DNA of 64,000 nucleotides from Bacteroidota bacterium. GTDB taxonomy: Bacteria; Bacteroidota; Bacteroidia; Chitinophagales; Chitinophagaceae. The translations under genes and the position numbers were made by a program. How positions within the stretch are numbered: position 1 is the stretch's first letter; each line of letters begins with the position of its first letter. Positions 40,969 through 48,846 of this stretch are shown here, one piece after another. The stretch spans positions 186,001-250,000 of the forward strand of contig JAKPSI010000018.1 in NCBI GenBank assembly GCA_029555415.1, read 5' to 3'. Under the pieces are notes generated by a model that saw nothing but the letters and a program-made list of their open reading frames with translations, was not told the origin of the DNA and ran no database searches.

Positions 40969-41634
40969 TTATGATGTTACCGGGAAATACTGGCGGCTGA
41001 AGGTTTCATAATTATCAATAGTACGTTCCACGCCCCATTCCCGGAATTCCTCCTTACTATGAGTCGTGCAGATACCCACTACGTCTGCACCTGCTGCCAG
41101 CGCAGCTTTCACGCCGGGGTGCGAGTCCTCAAATACAAGGGCATGGGCCGGTTCAATGCCAAAATGAGTGATGGCTTTCTGAAAGATCTCCGGGTCGGGT
41201 TTGCCTTTGCTGACCTTATGGCCGCCGATGATGTAATGGAAAAGGTCGGAGATGCCGAGTTCCTGCATCACCATATCTATATTGGCCGGGCCGCCCATGG
41301 TGGCCAGCGCGGTATGTATGCCTTTGGAGGCGGCTTGTTTGAGCAGGGAAGTCAGCCCTTCCAGTTCTTTCACATGCGGCTGATATAATCTCCGGTAAGC
41401 CGATTCTTTTTCCTCGCCCACCTGATACACTTCCTCCAGCGTCAGATCATCTCCGAAAAATTTTCGTACGGTTTCTTCAATGGTTCCCGTATTGCGTGCA
41501 TGGAAAGTAACGGGGTCGAATACCCGCCCGTGATCCTGAAAGACCTGTTCCCAGGCTTTGAAATGGTAAGGGATATTGTCGACGATGGTGCCGTCCATAT
41601 CAAAAATGAACGCGCGCGGAAACGGGTGATTCAT
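40969..41634 (-). CDS. HAD-family sugar-phosphatase / beta-phosphoglucomutase-like
   Basis: This 221-residue cytosolic HAD hydrolase of the class with a helical cap has motif I FDMDGTIVDN (nucleophile and acid Asp), motif II Thr in HTALATMGG, motif III Lys in GHKVSKGKPDPEIF and motif IV EDSHPGVKAALAAGAD. The GKPDPEIF signature is typical of beta-phosphoglucomutase and 2-deoxyglucose-6-phosphatase relatives. Motif II has MG rather than the usual S-S. The substrate is not certain. The ATG is preceded by TAATTTCG, a near-match to the -7 box. Confidence 0.9.
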   Translation of the reverse strand: MNHPFPRAFIFDMDGTIVDNIPYHFKAWEQVFQDHGRVFDPVTFHARNTGTIEETVRKFFGDDLTLEEVYQVGEEKESAYRRLYQPHVKELEGLTSLLKQAASKGIHTALATMGGPANIDMVMQELGISDLFHYIIGGHKVSKGKPDPEIFQKAITHFGIEPAHALVFEDSHPGVKAALAAGADVVGICTTHSKEEFREWGVERTIDNYETFSRQYFPVTS

Positions 41635-41670
41635 GCCGCGAAATTAGGCAGAAAAAATTTTCAAAGGGGA

Positions 41671-41755
41671 GATGTGAGCCACGAGCAGTGAGCTTTGAGA
41701 AGGAGTACACATTTCGTAGCGTCGCTGCGCCTTTGCGCCGTTGCGTGAAATAGAG
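41671..41755. repeat. Heptad-periodic array (GAGn and GCG types)
   Basis: GATGTGA, GCCACGA, GCAGTGA and GCTTTGA run in 7-bp frame (41671-41705). After a short break a GCG-rich set (GTAGCGT, CGCTGCG) continues the period. It lies between the convergent ends of the HAD start region and Dps terminator; I see no gene in it. Confidence 0.5.
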
Positions 41756-41760
41756 TAATT

Positions 41761-41784
41761 AAAAAACCGGAGCTTTCGCCCCGG
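41761..41784 (-). terminator. Rho-independent terminator after dps
   Basis: On the minus strand CCGGGGC, loop GAAA and GCTCCGG (one G-U) are followed by six T. It lies 28 bp beyond the dps stop at 41813. Confidence 0.85.
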
Positions 41785-41812
41785 CTATGCACATACCTAT
41801 CTCGCTTGTCCG

Positions 41813-42292
41813 TCAATTCAGATAACGCCTCAGGATCCAGGCCGTGGTTTCATGTTGTTCCATCAGGCCGGTGAGGAAATCGGTGGTACCGGCATCCCGG
41901 TTCTTCTTACCACATTCATCAATATCGTCGCGTAGTTTGACGATGATGGTCTCATGGTCCATGACCAGTTCTTTCAGGGTGTCTTTGGAAGACCCGTACT
42001 TACCCGCATGTTCTTTCAGGGTGGTCATTTCCCCGAACTCCTGCATGGTACCGATGGTCTTCTGACCCAGCTTTCCGATCCGTTCCGCGATCTCATCGAT
42101 CGATTCTTCCAGTTGCTTATACTGCCCTTCGAATAATTTGTGCAGTTCCATGAAACTTTCACCCTGCACATTCCAGTGGAATTTGCGGGTCTTGATATAA
42201 AGGGTCATTTCATCTGATAAAAGGACAGAGAGCGTTTTGCAGTTCTTTACAAGTTGCTCTTCTGATATTCCGATCTCTGGTTTCATGCTCAT
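41813..42292 (-). CDS. dps: Dps-family DNA-binding ferritin-like protein
   Basis: This 159-residue Dps protein forms dodecamers that store iron and protect DNA from oxidative damage. The ferroxidase residues are visible in KTRKFHWNVQGESFMELHKLF and FEGQYKQLEESIDEIAERI, and the four-helix length is normal. I start at 42292 (MSMKPEIGISEEQLV); the longer open frame runs into a terminator hairpin. No basic N-terminal tail is present, so DNA binding may be weak. It follows a lipoprotein gene on the same strand and has its own terminator. Confidence 0.93.
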   Translation of the reverse strand: MSMKPEIGISEEQLVKNCKTLSVLLSDEMTLYIKTRKFHWNVQGESFMELHKLFEGQYKQLEESIDEIAERIGKLGQKTIGTMQEFGEMTTLKEHAGKYGSSKDTLKELVMDHETIIVKLRDDIDECGKKNRDAGTTDFLTGLMEQHETTAWILRRYLN

Positions 42293-42321
42293 GTTGTTGT
42301 AAGATCCGTTGTAAGTGAAGG

Positions 42322-42343
42322 AAAGGAGGCTCGAACCTCCTTT
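42322..42343 (-). terminator. Hairpin terminator between lipoprotein gene and dps
   Basis: AAAGGAGG and CCTCCTTT are perfect 8-bp arms around a 6-base loop. On the minus strand they are followed by a T/C-rich tail. It lies 33 bp after the lipoprotein stop and 30 bp before the dps start. Confidence 0.6.
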
Positions 42344-42375
42344 ACCTGTCTTGCTTACCAAATCCAAGTGCTGTA

Positions 42376-42843
42376 TTATTTCTTGTCGCTGCTAATTACA
42401 AAACCCTTGAGGGCCTTGCCAAGATCGTTCATATCGTGACTGAATTCTGATTTGAAAGTTTCCCAATCGGTCTGATTGCCCGCATAATCATCCATTCTTT
42501 TCTTCATTGCTGCATTTTTCGCAGCCAGCTCATCGATCCGGACATTATACTCAGCCGCCATTTTCGCATTCGCGGATTTAGCTTTTACTTTCAGATTGGT
42601 GATGATCGCTTCGTTCTCTTTGATCTGCGCTTCTGTTGCGGTTTTGAATTCTTTCCATTGCTCTGCAGTAGCTGCTTTTACGGATGCTTTATAAGCATCT
42701 TCCTGAGCATTTTTCAGGTCAGTTTTGGCTGATTCCACTTTTTTCTGCGCAGCTTCATTTTTCTCTTCAGCCGATTGACATCCTGTGACCAGCAGCAGGG
42801 AAAGCATCGCGCCTGTTGAAACGGCCAGTATCTTCTTGTTCAT
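42376..42843 (-). CDS. Small lipoprotein with coiled coil, unknown function
   Basis: This 155-residue protein has a lipoprotein signal (LLLVTGC, Cys22 lipidated). The mature part is an alanine-, lysine- and glutamate-rich coiled coil (roughly 25-120, e.g. KNEAAQKKVESAKTDLKNAQ) and ends with DMNDLGKALKGFVISSDKK. The pattern resembles envelope stress lipoproteins, but I do not recognise a defined family. Being next to dps suggests a stress-related role. Expected location is the outer or inner membrane facing the periplasm. Confidence 0.75.
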   Translation of the reverse strand: MNKKILAVSTGAMLSLLLVTGCQSAEEKNEAAQKKVESAKTDLKNAQEDAYKASVKAATAEQWKEFKTATEAQIKENEAIITNLKVKAKSANAKMAAEYNVRIDELAAKNAAMKKRMDDYAGNQTDWETFKSEFSHDMNDLGKALKGFVISSDKK

Positions 42844-42967
42844 GATTCGTTTTTATTTAGTGATAGTTCCGGATACAAAGATGATACGCACCGCAGCAGT
42901 AAGCATTACACCATTGTGACAATGGTTTACATTATTCCCATATATGTTCCTGTGAAACCGGCTGGAA

Positions 42968-43672
42968 CTAGATCAGGTGAGTAACCGCCAGATCGGAGAG
43001 ATAATTGGAGATGTAATAGCTGACTGAGATCGAAATGACCGTTTTCAGGATATTCGCCCACCATTTTTCTGAAGGGAAGAACCTGAAGTTGGTCCATAAC
43101 AGATAGCCCAGCAATACCGGCATTTCAATGTACCAGGTGGGAAAGCGGCCCTGGGTCAGTTTATCGAATACATTCGTGAAGATGACCAGCAGCAGCATGA
43201 AAGAAAGTGTGTAGGCGAAATAAACCAGACTTTCCGCGTAGTTGATCTTGTTGTTCCGGAACAAGAGCCAGGTGACCAAAGCATACAACGGGAGCAAGGC
43301 AGCCTGCAGCAATACATAATAATGACGGCGGAAATCGGCCATGGCCTCATCGAAATTCGTCATTTCACCGGAAGGCTTATGGATCAGGTACAGGGCAAAA
43401 GCCGTGACCGAACCACAAACAAAGAACATGGAAAAAGGCTTCTGGTGTTTCACCCGGTGACCATCAATATATCCTTTTTGCATTTTACCGGGTTGCAGCG
43501 CCAGCATACGGAGTGTATAAAAGAACCCCTTGTCAACATGCGTAAAAAAATGAAAGACTTCATGTATGATCGCGTGAAGGGTGAGTCTTTTGGTGGTATA
43601 AGACTGTCCGCATTGGCTGCAATATTTCCCGTTACCGGTTTGGCCGCAGTGGCGGCAGGTTTGGTCTGCCAT
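42968..43672 (-). CDS. DUF3667 membrane protein with N-terminal zinc ribbon
   Basis: This 234-residue protein begins with a zinc ribbon, CRHCGQTGNGKYCSQCGQ, followed by the DUF3667 signature (KRLTLHAIIHEVFHFFTHVD and GFFYTLRMLALQPGKMQKGY) and about five membrane helices. The function of the family, which is frequent in the Bacteroidota, is unknown. The ribbon lies in the cytoplasm. It begins 53 bp after the end of a small membrane protein gene on the same strand. Confidence 0.88.
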   Translation of the reverse strand: MADQTCRHCGQTGNGKYCSQCGQSYTTKRLTLHAIIHEVFHFFTHVDKGFFYTLRMLALQPGKMQKGYIDGHRVKHQKPFSMFFVCGSVTAFALYLIHKPSGEMTNFDEAMADFRRHYYVLLQAALLPLYALVTWLLFRNNKINYAESLVYFAYTLSFMLLLVIFTNVFDKLTQGRFPTWYIEMPVLLGYLLWTNFRFFPSEKWWANILKTVISISVSYYISNYLSDLAVTHLI

Positions 43673-43725
43673 TGTGATGTGGTTGTTGGTGTTTGCTGTG
43701 TAAAGCTAATAAAAGACCTATTATT

Positions 43726-44169
43726 TTACATAGCCTTCATTTCATCCTTCGCTTTCACTCCGATCCTGATCTTAAATATCCAGAATATCAAAGCCACTGC
43801 ATAAGAACAAGCGAACAACAACGTTTGGGTGTCCATTTTTGTTCCTCTAAAAACCACCAAGAAAGTCAAAAAAACCGTGATCAGTCCGATTACCACCAAA
43901 TAGAATTTCAGTTTGAGAACAGACATATCAGAAGGATGCATCAATAAAAAGAAAAGGAAGATCAGAAAAGCGGGCATTGAAAAAACGAAACCAAAAAAGA
44001 AATAGAGAAAGTAGAGCTGAAGAAATGAGACAATGAGCTCGAAGTTGAACACCTCGGCATTTTGCATACCGGCAGCGATCAGAAAAAGGAACGGGGGTAT
44101 TGCCAAAGTAAATAACCATACTTTCAATCCGTACCCTTCTTTATTCAGTTGGACGTTATCCACTCCCAT
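43726..44169 (-). CDS. Four-helix membrane protein, unknown function
   Basis: I do not recognise a family. The 147 residues hold four hydrophobic helices (about 12-30, 38-66, 78-100 and 115-135), with a Phe-rich second helix (LQLYFLYFFFGFVFSMPAF), and a basic C-terminus (KIRIGVKAKDEMKAM). It starts 10 bp downstream of the GIY-YIG gene, so both are co-transcribed. There is no motif that suggests catalysis. Confidence 0.65.
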   Translation of the reverse strand: MGVDNVQLNKEGYGLKVWLFTLAIPPFLFLIAAGMQNAEVFNFELIVSFLQLYFLYFFFGFVFSMPAFLIFLFFLLMHPSDMSVLKLKFYLVVIGLITVFLTFLVVFRGTKMDTQTLLFACSYAVALIFWIFKIRIGVKAKDEMKAM

Positions 44170-44179
44170 AGCTGTTCAA

Positions 44180-44536
44180 TTAATGATAGCCTTTCTCTCC
44201 AAAAGGCTTAAGCTCTTCCATGAACATGGCTTCCAGCTTCTTCAGTTCATACCGCGCATCGGTCTGCGCGTCTTCTTCCCGCTTGTACTCCGTCACTTCT
44301 TCAAATACAAAATGATCAGCCCCAAATGCAGTCCACTCGGCCTGCAATGCGGCATTGGTATGCAGCCCGCTCTTCAGCTGGAATTGCGCGGAATTCCAGG
44401 CCGCTTTGAAATCGGGGCAACTGCCCACGAACAGTTTCCCATTGTCCAGATTGCGGATCTGATATACGCCGCCCCGGGGTTTCATTTGCTTGTAAGCTTC
44501 TTTGAGATCTTTCTTTGTTTGTCCGGAGCTGCTCAT
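44180..44536 (-). CDS. GIY-YIG nuclease-family protein
   Basis: This 118-residue protein has the GIY-YIG fold: the first strand GGVYQIRNLDNGKLFVGSC (Gly-Val-Tyr and Leu-Phe-Val-Gly standing for GIY and YIG), AAWNSAQFQLKSGLHTNAAL with the helix region, FGADHFVFEEVTEY with the Glu. The catalytic Arg in the helix after YIG is not obvious (DFKAAWNS), so activity is uncertain. Stand-alone proteins of this size are often repair or unknown nucleases. It is followed by a four-helix membrane protein gene. Confidence 0.8.
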   Translation of the reverse strand: MSSSGQTKKDLKEAYKQMKPRGGVYQIRNLDNGKLFVGSCPDFKAAWNSAQFQLKSGLHTNAALQAEWTAFGADHFVFEEVTEYKREEDAQTDARYELKKLEAMFMEELKPFGEKGYH

Positions 44537-44562
44537 GAATTAAAATTAAAAAATAAAGCGCT

Positions 44563-44880
44563 CTCCGGAACTTTTAGTTCCGGAGGACTATTCTGTCGCC
44601 TGTGGCGACCTTGAATTATTACGCAATTAGTTCTTCGAAGCTTGCAGCTTCGAAGAGCATTCAGTGAATTTTGATCTTTAAACCGCTTAAACGGCTGTGC
44701 CACTCTTTGATGTGAAAGAACTTTTTAGCCGATCATATACTTCCCTTCGAAACCGCAGGTTTATACATGCCATATAAACACTTATTCGAAACCACAGGTT
44801 TCGAATAACAAACCATCCGCTCCACATTCGGTCGCCAAAAGCGATAGAATAGCCTTTCGAATCTGTAAGCTTCGAAAAGC
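44563..44880. repeat. Cluster of at least six short inverted repeats
   Basis: This 425-bp gap holds no gene I can support but is full of hairpins. CTCCGGAAC/GTTCCGGAG lies at 44563-44585, GTCGCC-TGT-GGCGAC at 44595-44609 and CTTCGAAGCT-TGC-AGCTTCGAAG at 44633-44655. AAACC-GCA-GGTTT is at 44750-44762 and GTTTATA/TATAAAC at 44759-44779. TTATTCGAAACC-ACA-GGTTTCGAATAA (12-bp arms) is at 44782-44808, and TTCGAA pairs flank 44856-44876. Three-base loops TGC, TGT, GCA and ACA recur while the arms differ. The first hairpin may also end the GIY-YIG region transcripts. Confidence 0.7.
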
Positions 44881-44962
44881 TCCTGTATAAACCACTCATC
44901 AAAGCAAGGCACACCAAATAGTCAGATACAGTATCTTCACTTCACTCTTCTAAATCCTGTAT

Positions 44963-45667
44963 ATGAGCAAACGCACCTGGATGATCCTGCTGGATATCGT
45001 CCTGTTCCTGATCATGATCGCACTGATCGTACCTGATGCTACCGGTATCAGGTTGCACGAATGGGCGGGAACAATTTTATTCCTGCTCGTCATTCCGCAC
45101 TTGCTCAGTTCATGGCCCTGGATCCGGCGCAACAGCATGGATGTATTCCTGAAAAAGAACTGGCGGCAGCGGTTCAATTATCTGATCAATGCGGCCTTCT
45201 TCATCTCACTGGTATTGGCCATCTTCACAGGCATCATGATCTCCGCGGTATGCTTCCCTGCGCTGGGTAAACATTCCGGCACATATGGCTACTGGGGCGA
45301 ATCACATGAATTCTTTTCCAATTCGGTCATGTGCCTGACCGTACTGCACCTCGCACTGAACTGGAATATCATCATCGGTTATATCCGGAAAACCGGCGCG
45401 GGAAGTGCGGCTTTGAGCAGCGTACGTATGCAGGATATGCTGCGGCTCATCGTTCGCTCATTGCTCATCATTGTTACGGCAACCATATTTTGTATACTGA
45501 TCTATGTATTTATTGAATCAACACACCTGTTGCAGCGCTTTGAAACGAAACCGGCGGAGATCTATCCGGCCAAATGGAACCCGGGCCTGTATGAGTTCAT
45601 CGCGGGCATCGCCCTGATCCCCCTGTTCGCCTATATATGCTGGAGATGGCTGAAGATCCGGCTTTGA
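44963..45667 (+). CDS. DUF4405-type cytochrome b-like membrane protein
   Basis: This 234-residue protein has five or six membrane helices with histidines placed as in DUF4405/flavocytochrome-like membrane proteins: GIRLHEWAGTILFLLVIPHLL, then WGESHEFFSNSVMCLTVLHLALNW. These could bind b-type heme, so an electron-transfer role is possible but not shown. The C-terminus has one more helix (FIAGIALIPLFAYICWRWL). The ATG at 44963 follows an AT-rich stretch after the hairpin cluster. Confidence 0.75.
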   Translation: MSKRTWMILLDIVLFLIMIALIVPDATGIRLHEWAGTILFLLVIPHLLSSWPWIRRNSMDVFLKKNWRQRFNYLINAAFFISLVLAIFTGIMISAVCFPALGKHSGTYGYWGESHEFFSNSVMCLTVLHLALNWNIIIGYIRKTGAGSAALSSVRMQDMLRLIVRSLLIIVTATIFCILIYVFIESTHLLQRFETKPAEIYPAKWNPGLYEFIAGIALIPLFAYICWRWLKIRL

Positions 45668-45763
45668 TTATTTATCACTTTGACCATACGGCGGCTTCAA
45701 TATTTTTTATCAATTCTCCATTTTCATCCGTTTTTCTTATTTTAACCGTACCAACCTGACAAC

Positions 45764-46396
45764 ATGCTCAAACGCCTGCTCTCCAGCCCTGCTATACTTT
45801 TCCTTTTACTGGGTAACTGTTATTGTATCTGGTATTATCAATCGCATCCGGACTCTTTCGGCACCATTGTCTGGATCTACTGGTTCCAGAGTGTCACGAT
45901 CGGATTGTTCAATTTCCTGGACCTGATGACCGTTGAGAATTTTGATGCTTCCGGAATGAAGATGAATGATGGGCCTGTCACGAAAGGCAATAAAGGATGC
46001 GCCGCCTGGTTCTTCCTGGTGCACTATGGTATGTTCCACCTGGTGTATGGCATTTTCCTGATCACCGGCATGTATACACAGCATGCGCACGTTGATAAAA
46101 TGATATTACTGCTGGGTGTGGCCACCTTTTTCCTGGAAACATTGTTCAACTTCATGCGGATGAAAAAACTGGAAAAAGCCATGACGATGAATCTGGGCGT
46201 CATGTTCTTTTTACCCTACCTCCGCATCGTACCCATGCACCTGATGATCTTGCTCCCCTCATTTCTGGGGGTGAAGCCTTCCTTGTTATTCCTGATACTG
46301 AAGACCGGCGCCGACATCCTCTCCTATATTTTATACCATCACATCTTCGCAGGGAAAAAGCCTGATGAAGTACCTCAGGCAAGCGGTTCGATGTGA
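45764..46396 (+). CDS. DUF6498-type membrane protein
   Basis: This 210-residue protein has about six membrane helices. The start SPAILFLLLGNCYCIWYYQS and FGTIVWIYWFQSVTIGLFNF resemble proteins annotated as DUF6498, whose function is unknown. PYLRIVPMHLMILLPSFLG lies in the last third. The ending VPQASGSM is polar. It is convergent with the small minus-strand transcript ending at 46405. I am moderately sure of the family name and sure that it is an integral membrane protein. Confidence 0.7.
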   Translation: MLKRLLSSPAILFLLLGNCYCIWYYQSHPDSFGTIVWIYWFQSVTIGLFNFLDLMTVENFDASGMKMNDGPVTKGNKGCAAWFFLVHYGMFHLVYGIFLITGMYTQHAHVDKMILLLGVATFFLETLFNFMRMKKLEKAMTMNLGVMFFLPYLRIVPMHLMILLPSFLGVKPSLLFLILKTGADILSYILYHHIFAGKKPDEVPQASGSM

Positions 46397-46404
46397 GCGG
46401 ACAT

Positions 46405-46439
46405 AAAAAAAGAGGGTCGCGCCAGGAATAGCATGACCC
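46405..46439 (-). terminator. Terminator of the small minus-strand transcript
   Basis: On the minus strand GGGTC (complement of 46435-46439) pairs with GACCC (46414-46418) across a loop of 16 bases, followed by TC and seven T. It lies about 80 bp after the small peptide stop at 46519. Confidence 0.5.
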
Positions 46440-46518
46440 CCCGTCAATCATCAAACCAACAATTAGAAACCTGCATCCACTGCAGGCTTGTTCGCTCCAC
46501 GCCGTCGCGGGTGGTTGT

Positions 46519-46614
46519 TTATCGTTTATCCAGCCATTGTACGATACTGGTGAGACCAGTGATCATGGCCAGGGAGGTTAATACTGTAAGAAATGACCTT
46601 CCTATATTACCCAT
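46519..46614 (-). CDS. Putative 31-residue membrane peptide
   Basis: The ATG at 46614 opens MGNIGRSFLTVLTSLAMITG and continues with LTSIVQWLDKR before the stop, a single hydrophobic helix with a basic end. A TATGTTTG box lies 18 bp upstream (46633-46640) and a terminator downstream (46405-46439), so a dedicated transcript of about 220 nt is likely. Downstream of the stop a CCTGCA/TGCAGG hairpin is also seen. I know of no family; it could be a toxin-like or membrane-accessory peptide, or the RNA itself may be the product. Confidence 0.5.
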   Translation of the reverse strand: MGNIGRSFLTVLTSLAMITGLTSIVQWLDKR

Positions 46615-46632
46615 TGCGGCGGTTTTGCGATA

Positions 46633-46640
46633 CAAACATA
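46633..46640 (-). promoter_or_regulatory. -7 box for the 31-residue peptide
   Basis: On the minus strand TATGTTTG matches TAnnTTTG, 18 bp before the ATG at 46614. I see no convincing -33 element. Confidence 0.4.
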
Positions 46641-46756
46641 AAAAGCGGGGTATCCTTAAATCTTGACAGTCGTCAGCCCCCTGCCTGATTTTTAGCGGGG
46701 CCACCGGGAATGATTTATATTTAGAAAACGAACCAGCCCCCCTTAAAACCCGCATC

Positions 46757-48820
46757 ATGAAAAAGATATTGCTGCTCCTGCTGCTTGTCAGCCAGCTCGC
46801 CTATTCCCAAACCATCAGCGATCTGCTTTCGCCCCCTTACCCTACCTCACTAACGGCCTCGCCTAACGGAAAAAGCCTGGCCTGGGTCTTTAACGATAAA
46901 GGCTCCCGTAATATCTATATAGCCCTGTCACCCGGCTTCAAAGCCAGTCCCGTTACGCATTTCAGCGGAGACGATGGCATGGATATCTATGGACTGCAAT
47001 TCACGCCGGATGGCAGTCAGCTCTTCTTCGTCCGCGGCAACAGCCCCAATAACAGCGGCGATAATGCCAACCCTGCTTTTCTCCAAACCCCCACCGGAGA
47101 AGTGAGCTGGACCTGCAACAGCGATGGCAGCGGATTGCGGAGTCTCGGCCCTATCGGCGTTCCATCCATCGCACCTGATGGCCATTCCATTATCTATGCG
47201 GACGGCAGTGATGTATTTCAATTGTCAGCAAGTGACAGCAGCGCCAAAGCCATCAAACTATTCCATGCGCGGGGCGTGCTTGTTCAGCTGACCTGGTCGC
47301 CCGATGGCAAAAAGATCGCCTGTTCCAGTTCAAGAGGTGACCATGGATTCATCGTGTTGTATGACAGCGAGACCAAAACCACGCAATACACCGAGACCAG
47401 TCTTGATTTTGATGTGTATCCCGCCTGGTCGCCCGACAGCAAAAGGCTGGCCTACCTGCGTATACCCAACATCAATCATGCGCTGCCTTTCATCGCGCAA
47501 CGCAGCGGTAATCCCTGGAGTATCCGCGTGTACGACCTTGCTTCCGGTACAACTAAAGAAGTTTGGAAGGCCGCACCCGGTACCGGCAGCATCCTTTTCG
47601 ATGAATTGCCGAACGACGGAAACCTGCTCTGGTGGCTGGCCGGTGACAATCTTGTATTCCCATATGAAAAAGATGGCTGGCAGCATTTGTATGCGCTGAA
47701 CCTCGCCACTTCCGCTACCCGCTTGTTAACAACAGGTGATGGTGAAATTGAAAATGTATTTGTAGCGACCGATCGCAAAACGATGTATTATACTTCCAAC
47801 ATCGGGGATATTGAAAGACGACATATCTGGAAGATGACATTTCCGGAAGCGGTTCCCGAACTGATCACGCCCGGCAAAGGCATTGAATGGTCGCCTGTGT
47901 TAACCGATAAAGGATTAGCCGTGTTGCATGCATCGGCCACAACCCCCGCGTGGCCTGCCTTGATGGAGAACAGATTATTGATGGACCTTTCTACTGAATT
48001 GTTTCCCGCAGCATATCCCACTGCATCTTTAGTGCAACCGCAGTCCGTTACTTTCAAAGCAACGGATGGGAAACTGGTACATGGCATTTTATTCCTGCCT
48101 CCTGCGAATAAAGCAGCGGGCAAACATCCTGCCGTCATTTTCATGCATGGCGGATCGAGAAGGGAAATGCTGCTGGGCTTTCATTACAGTCAGTATTATT
48201 CCAACGCTTACGCGATGAATCAGTATTTCGCCAGTCAGGGTTATGTGGTGTTATCATTGAATTACCGCAGCGGCATCGGTTACGGATTTGATTACCGCGA
48301 AGCGGTCGGCTATGGAGCCGATGGTGCCACGGAAGTACGTGATGTGATCGGCGCCGGCAATTACCTGAAAGCCCGTGCTGATGTGAATGGAGCTGCGATC
48401 GGCCTCTGGGGCGGATCTTACGGTGGCTACCTCACTGCGCATGGTTTATCACAGGCTCCGGATCTGTTCGCCTGCGGAGTGGATATCCATGGCGTTCATA
48501 ACTGGAATGACGAGATCCCCACCTTCGCACGCTGGTATGATTATGCCAAATTCCCGGAGCTGGCGAAGAAAGCCTGGGAGTCATCCCCGATGTATCATGT
48601 GAAGAAATGGAAGAACCCTGTTCTGCTCATTCATGGCGACGACGATCGGAATGTTCCGTTCAGTGAATCAGTGCATCTGGCTGAGGTATTACGCAAACAA
48701 GGCGTCAGTGTGGACCAGCTGGTACTGCCAGACGAGATCCACGGATTCATGCTGCACAAAAGCTGGATGAAAGTCTATACAGCCTGCTTTGATTTCATGC
48801 AGACACACTTGAAGAAATAA
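46757..48820 (+). CDS. Secreted S9-family prolyl oligopeptidase-type peptidase
   Basis: This 687-residue serine peptidase is of family S9, acylaminoacyl-peptidase or dipeptidyl-peptidase type. A signal peptide (ILLLLLLVSQLAYSQ) is followed by a beta-propeller with WD40-like/TolB-type blades (LTWSPDGKKIACSSS, YPAWSPDSKRLAYL). The C-terminal alpha/beta hydrolase has Ser in GGSYGGYLT (near 554), Asp in HGDDDRNVPF and His in DEIHGFMLH. It removes dipeptides or acyl-amino acids from peptides in the periplasm. A D-aminoacylase gene follows after 26 bp, suggesting a shared role in peptide degradation. Confidence 0.93.
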   Translation: MKKILLLLLLVSQLAYSQTISDLLSPPYPTSLTASPNGKSLAWVFNDKGSRNIYIALSPGFKASPVTHFSGDDGMDIYGLQFTPDGSQLFFVRGNSPNNSGDNANPAFLQTPTGEVSWTCNSDGSGLRSLGPIGVPSIAPDGHSIIYADGSDVFQLSASDSSAKAIKLFHARGVLVQLTWSPDGKKIACSSSRGDHGFIVLYDSETKTTQYTETSLDFDVYPAWSPDSKRLAYLRIPNINHALPFIAQRSGNPWSIRVYDLASGTTKEVWKAAPGTGSILFDELPNDGNLLWWLAGDNLVFPYEKDGWQHLYALNLATSATRLLTTGDGEIENVFVATDRKTMYYTSNIGDIERRHIWKMTFPEAVPELITPGKGIEWSPVLTDKGLAVLHASATTPAWPALMENRLLMDLSTELFPAAYPTASLVQPQSVTFKATDGKLVHGILFLPPANKAAGKHPAVIFMHGGSRREMLLGFHYSQYYSNAYAMNQYFASQGYVVLSLNYRSGIGYGFDYREAVGYGADGATEVRDVIGAGNYLKARADVNGAAIGLWGGSYGGYLTAHGLSQAPDLFACGVDIHGVHNWNDEIPTFARWYDYAKFPELAKKAWESSPMYHVKKWKNPVLLIHGDDDRNVPFSESVHLAEVLRKQGVSVDQLVLPDEIHGFMLHKSWMKVYTACFDFMQTHLKK

Positions 48821-48846
48821 TACCGCTCATTCATTAACTTGAGGTC

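Noticed and set aside
42322-42343. T-arm of a tRNA
   Set aside because: The text CTCGAACC looks like a T-loop, but the arms do not fit the 5-bp stem and 7-base loop and no acceptor or D-arm is nearby; it is better read as a terminator.
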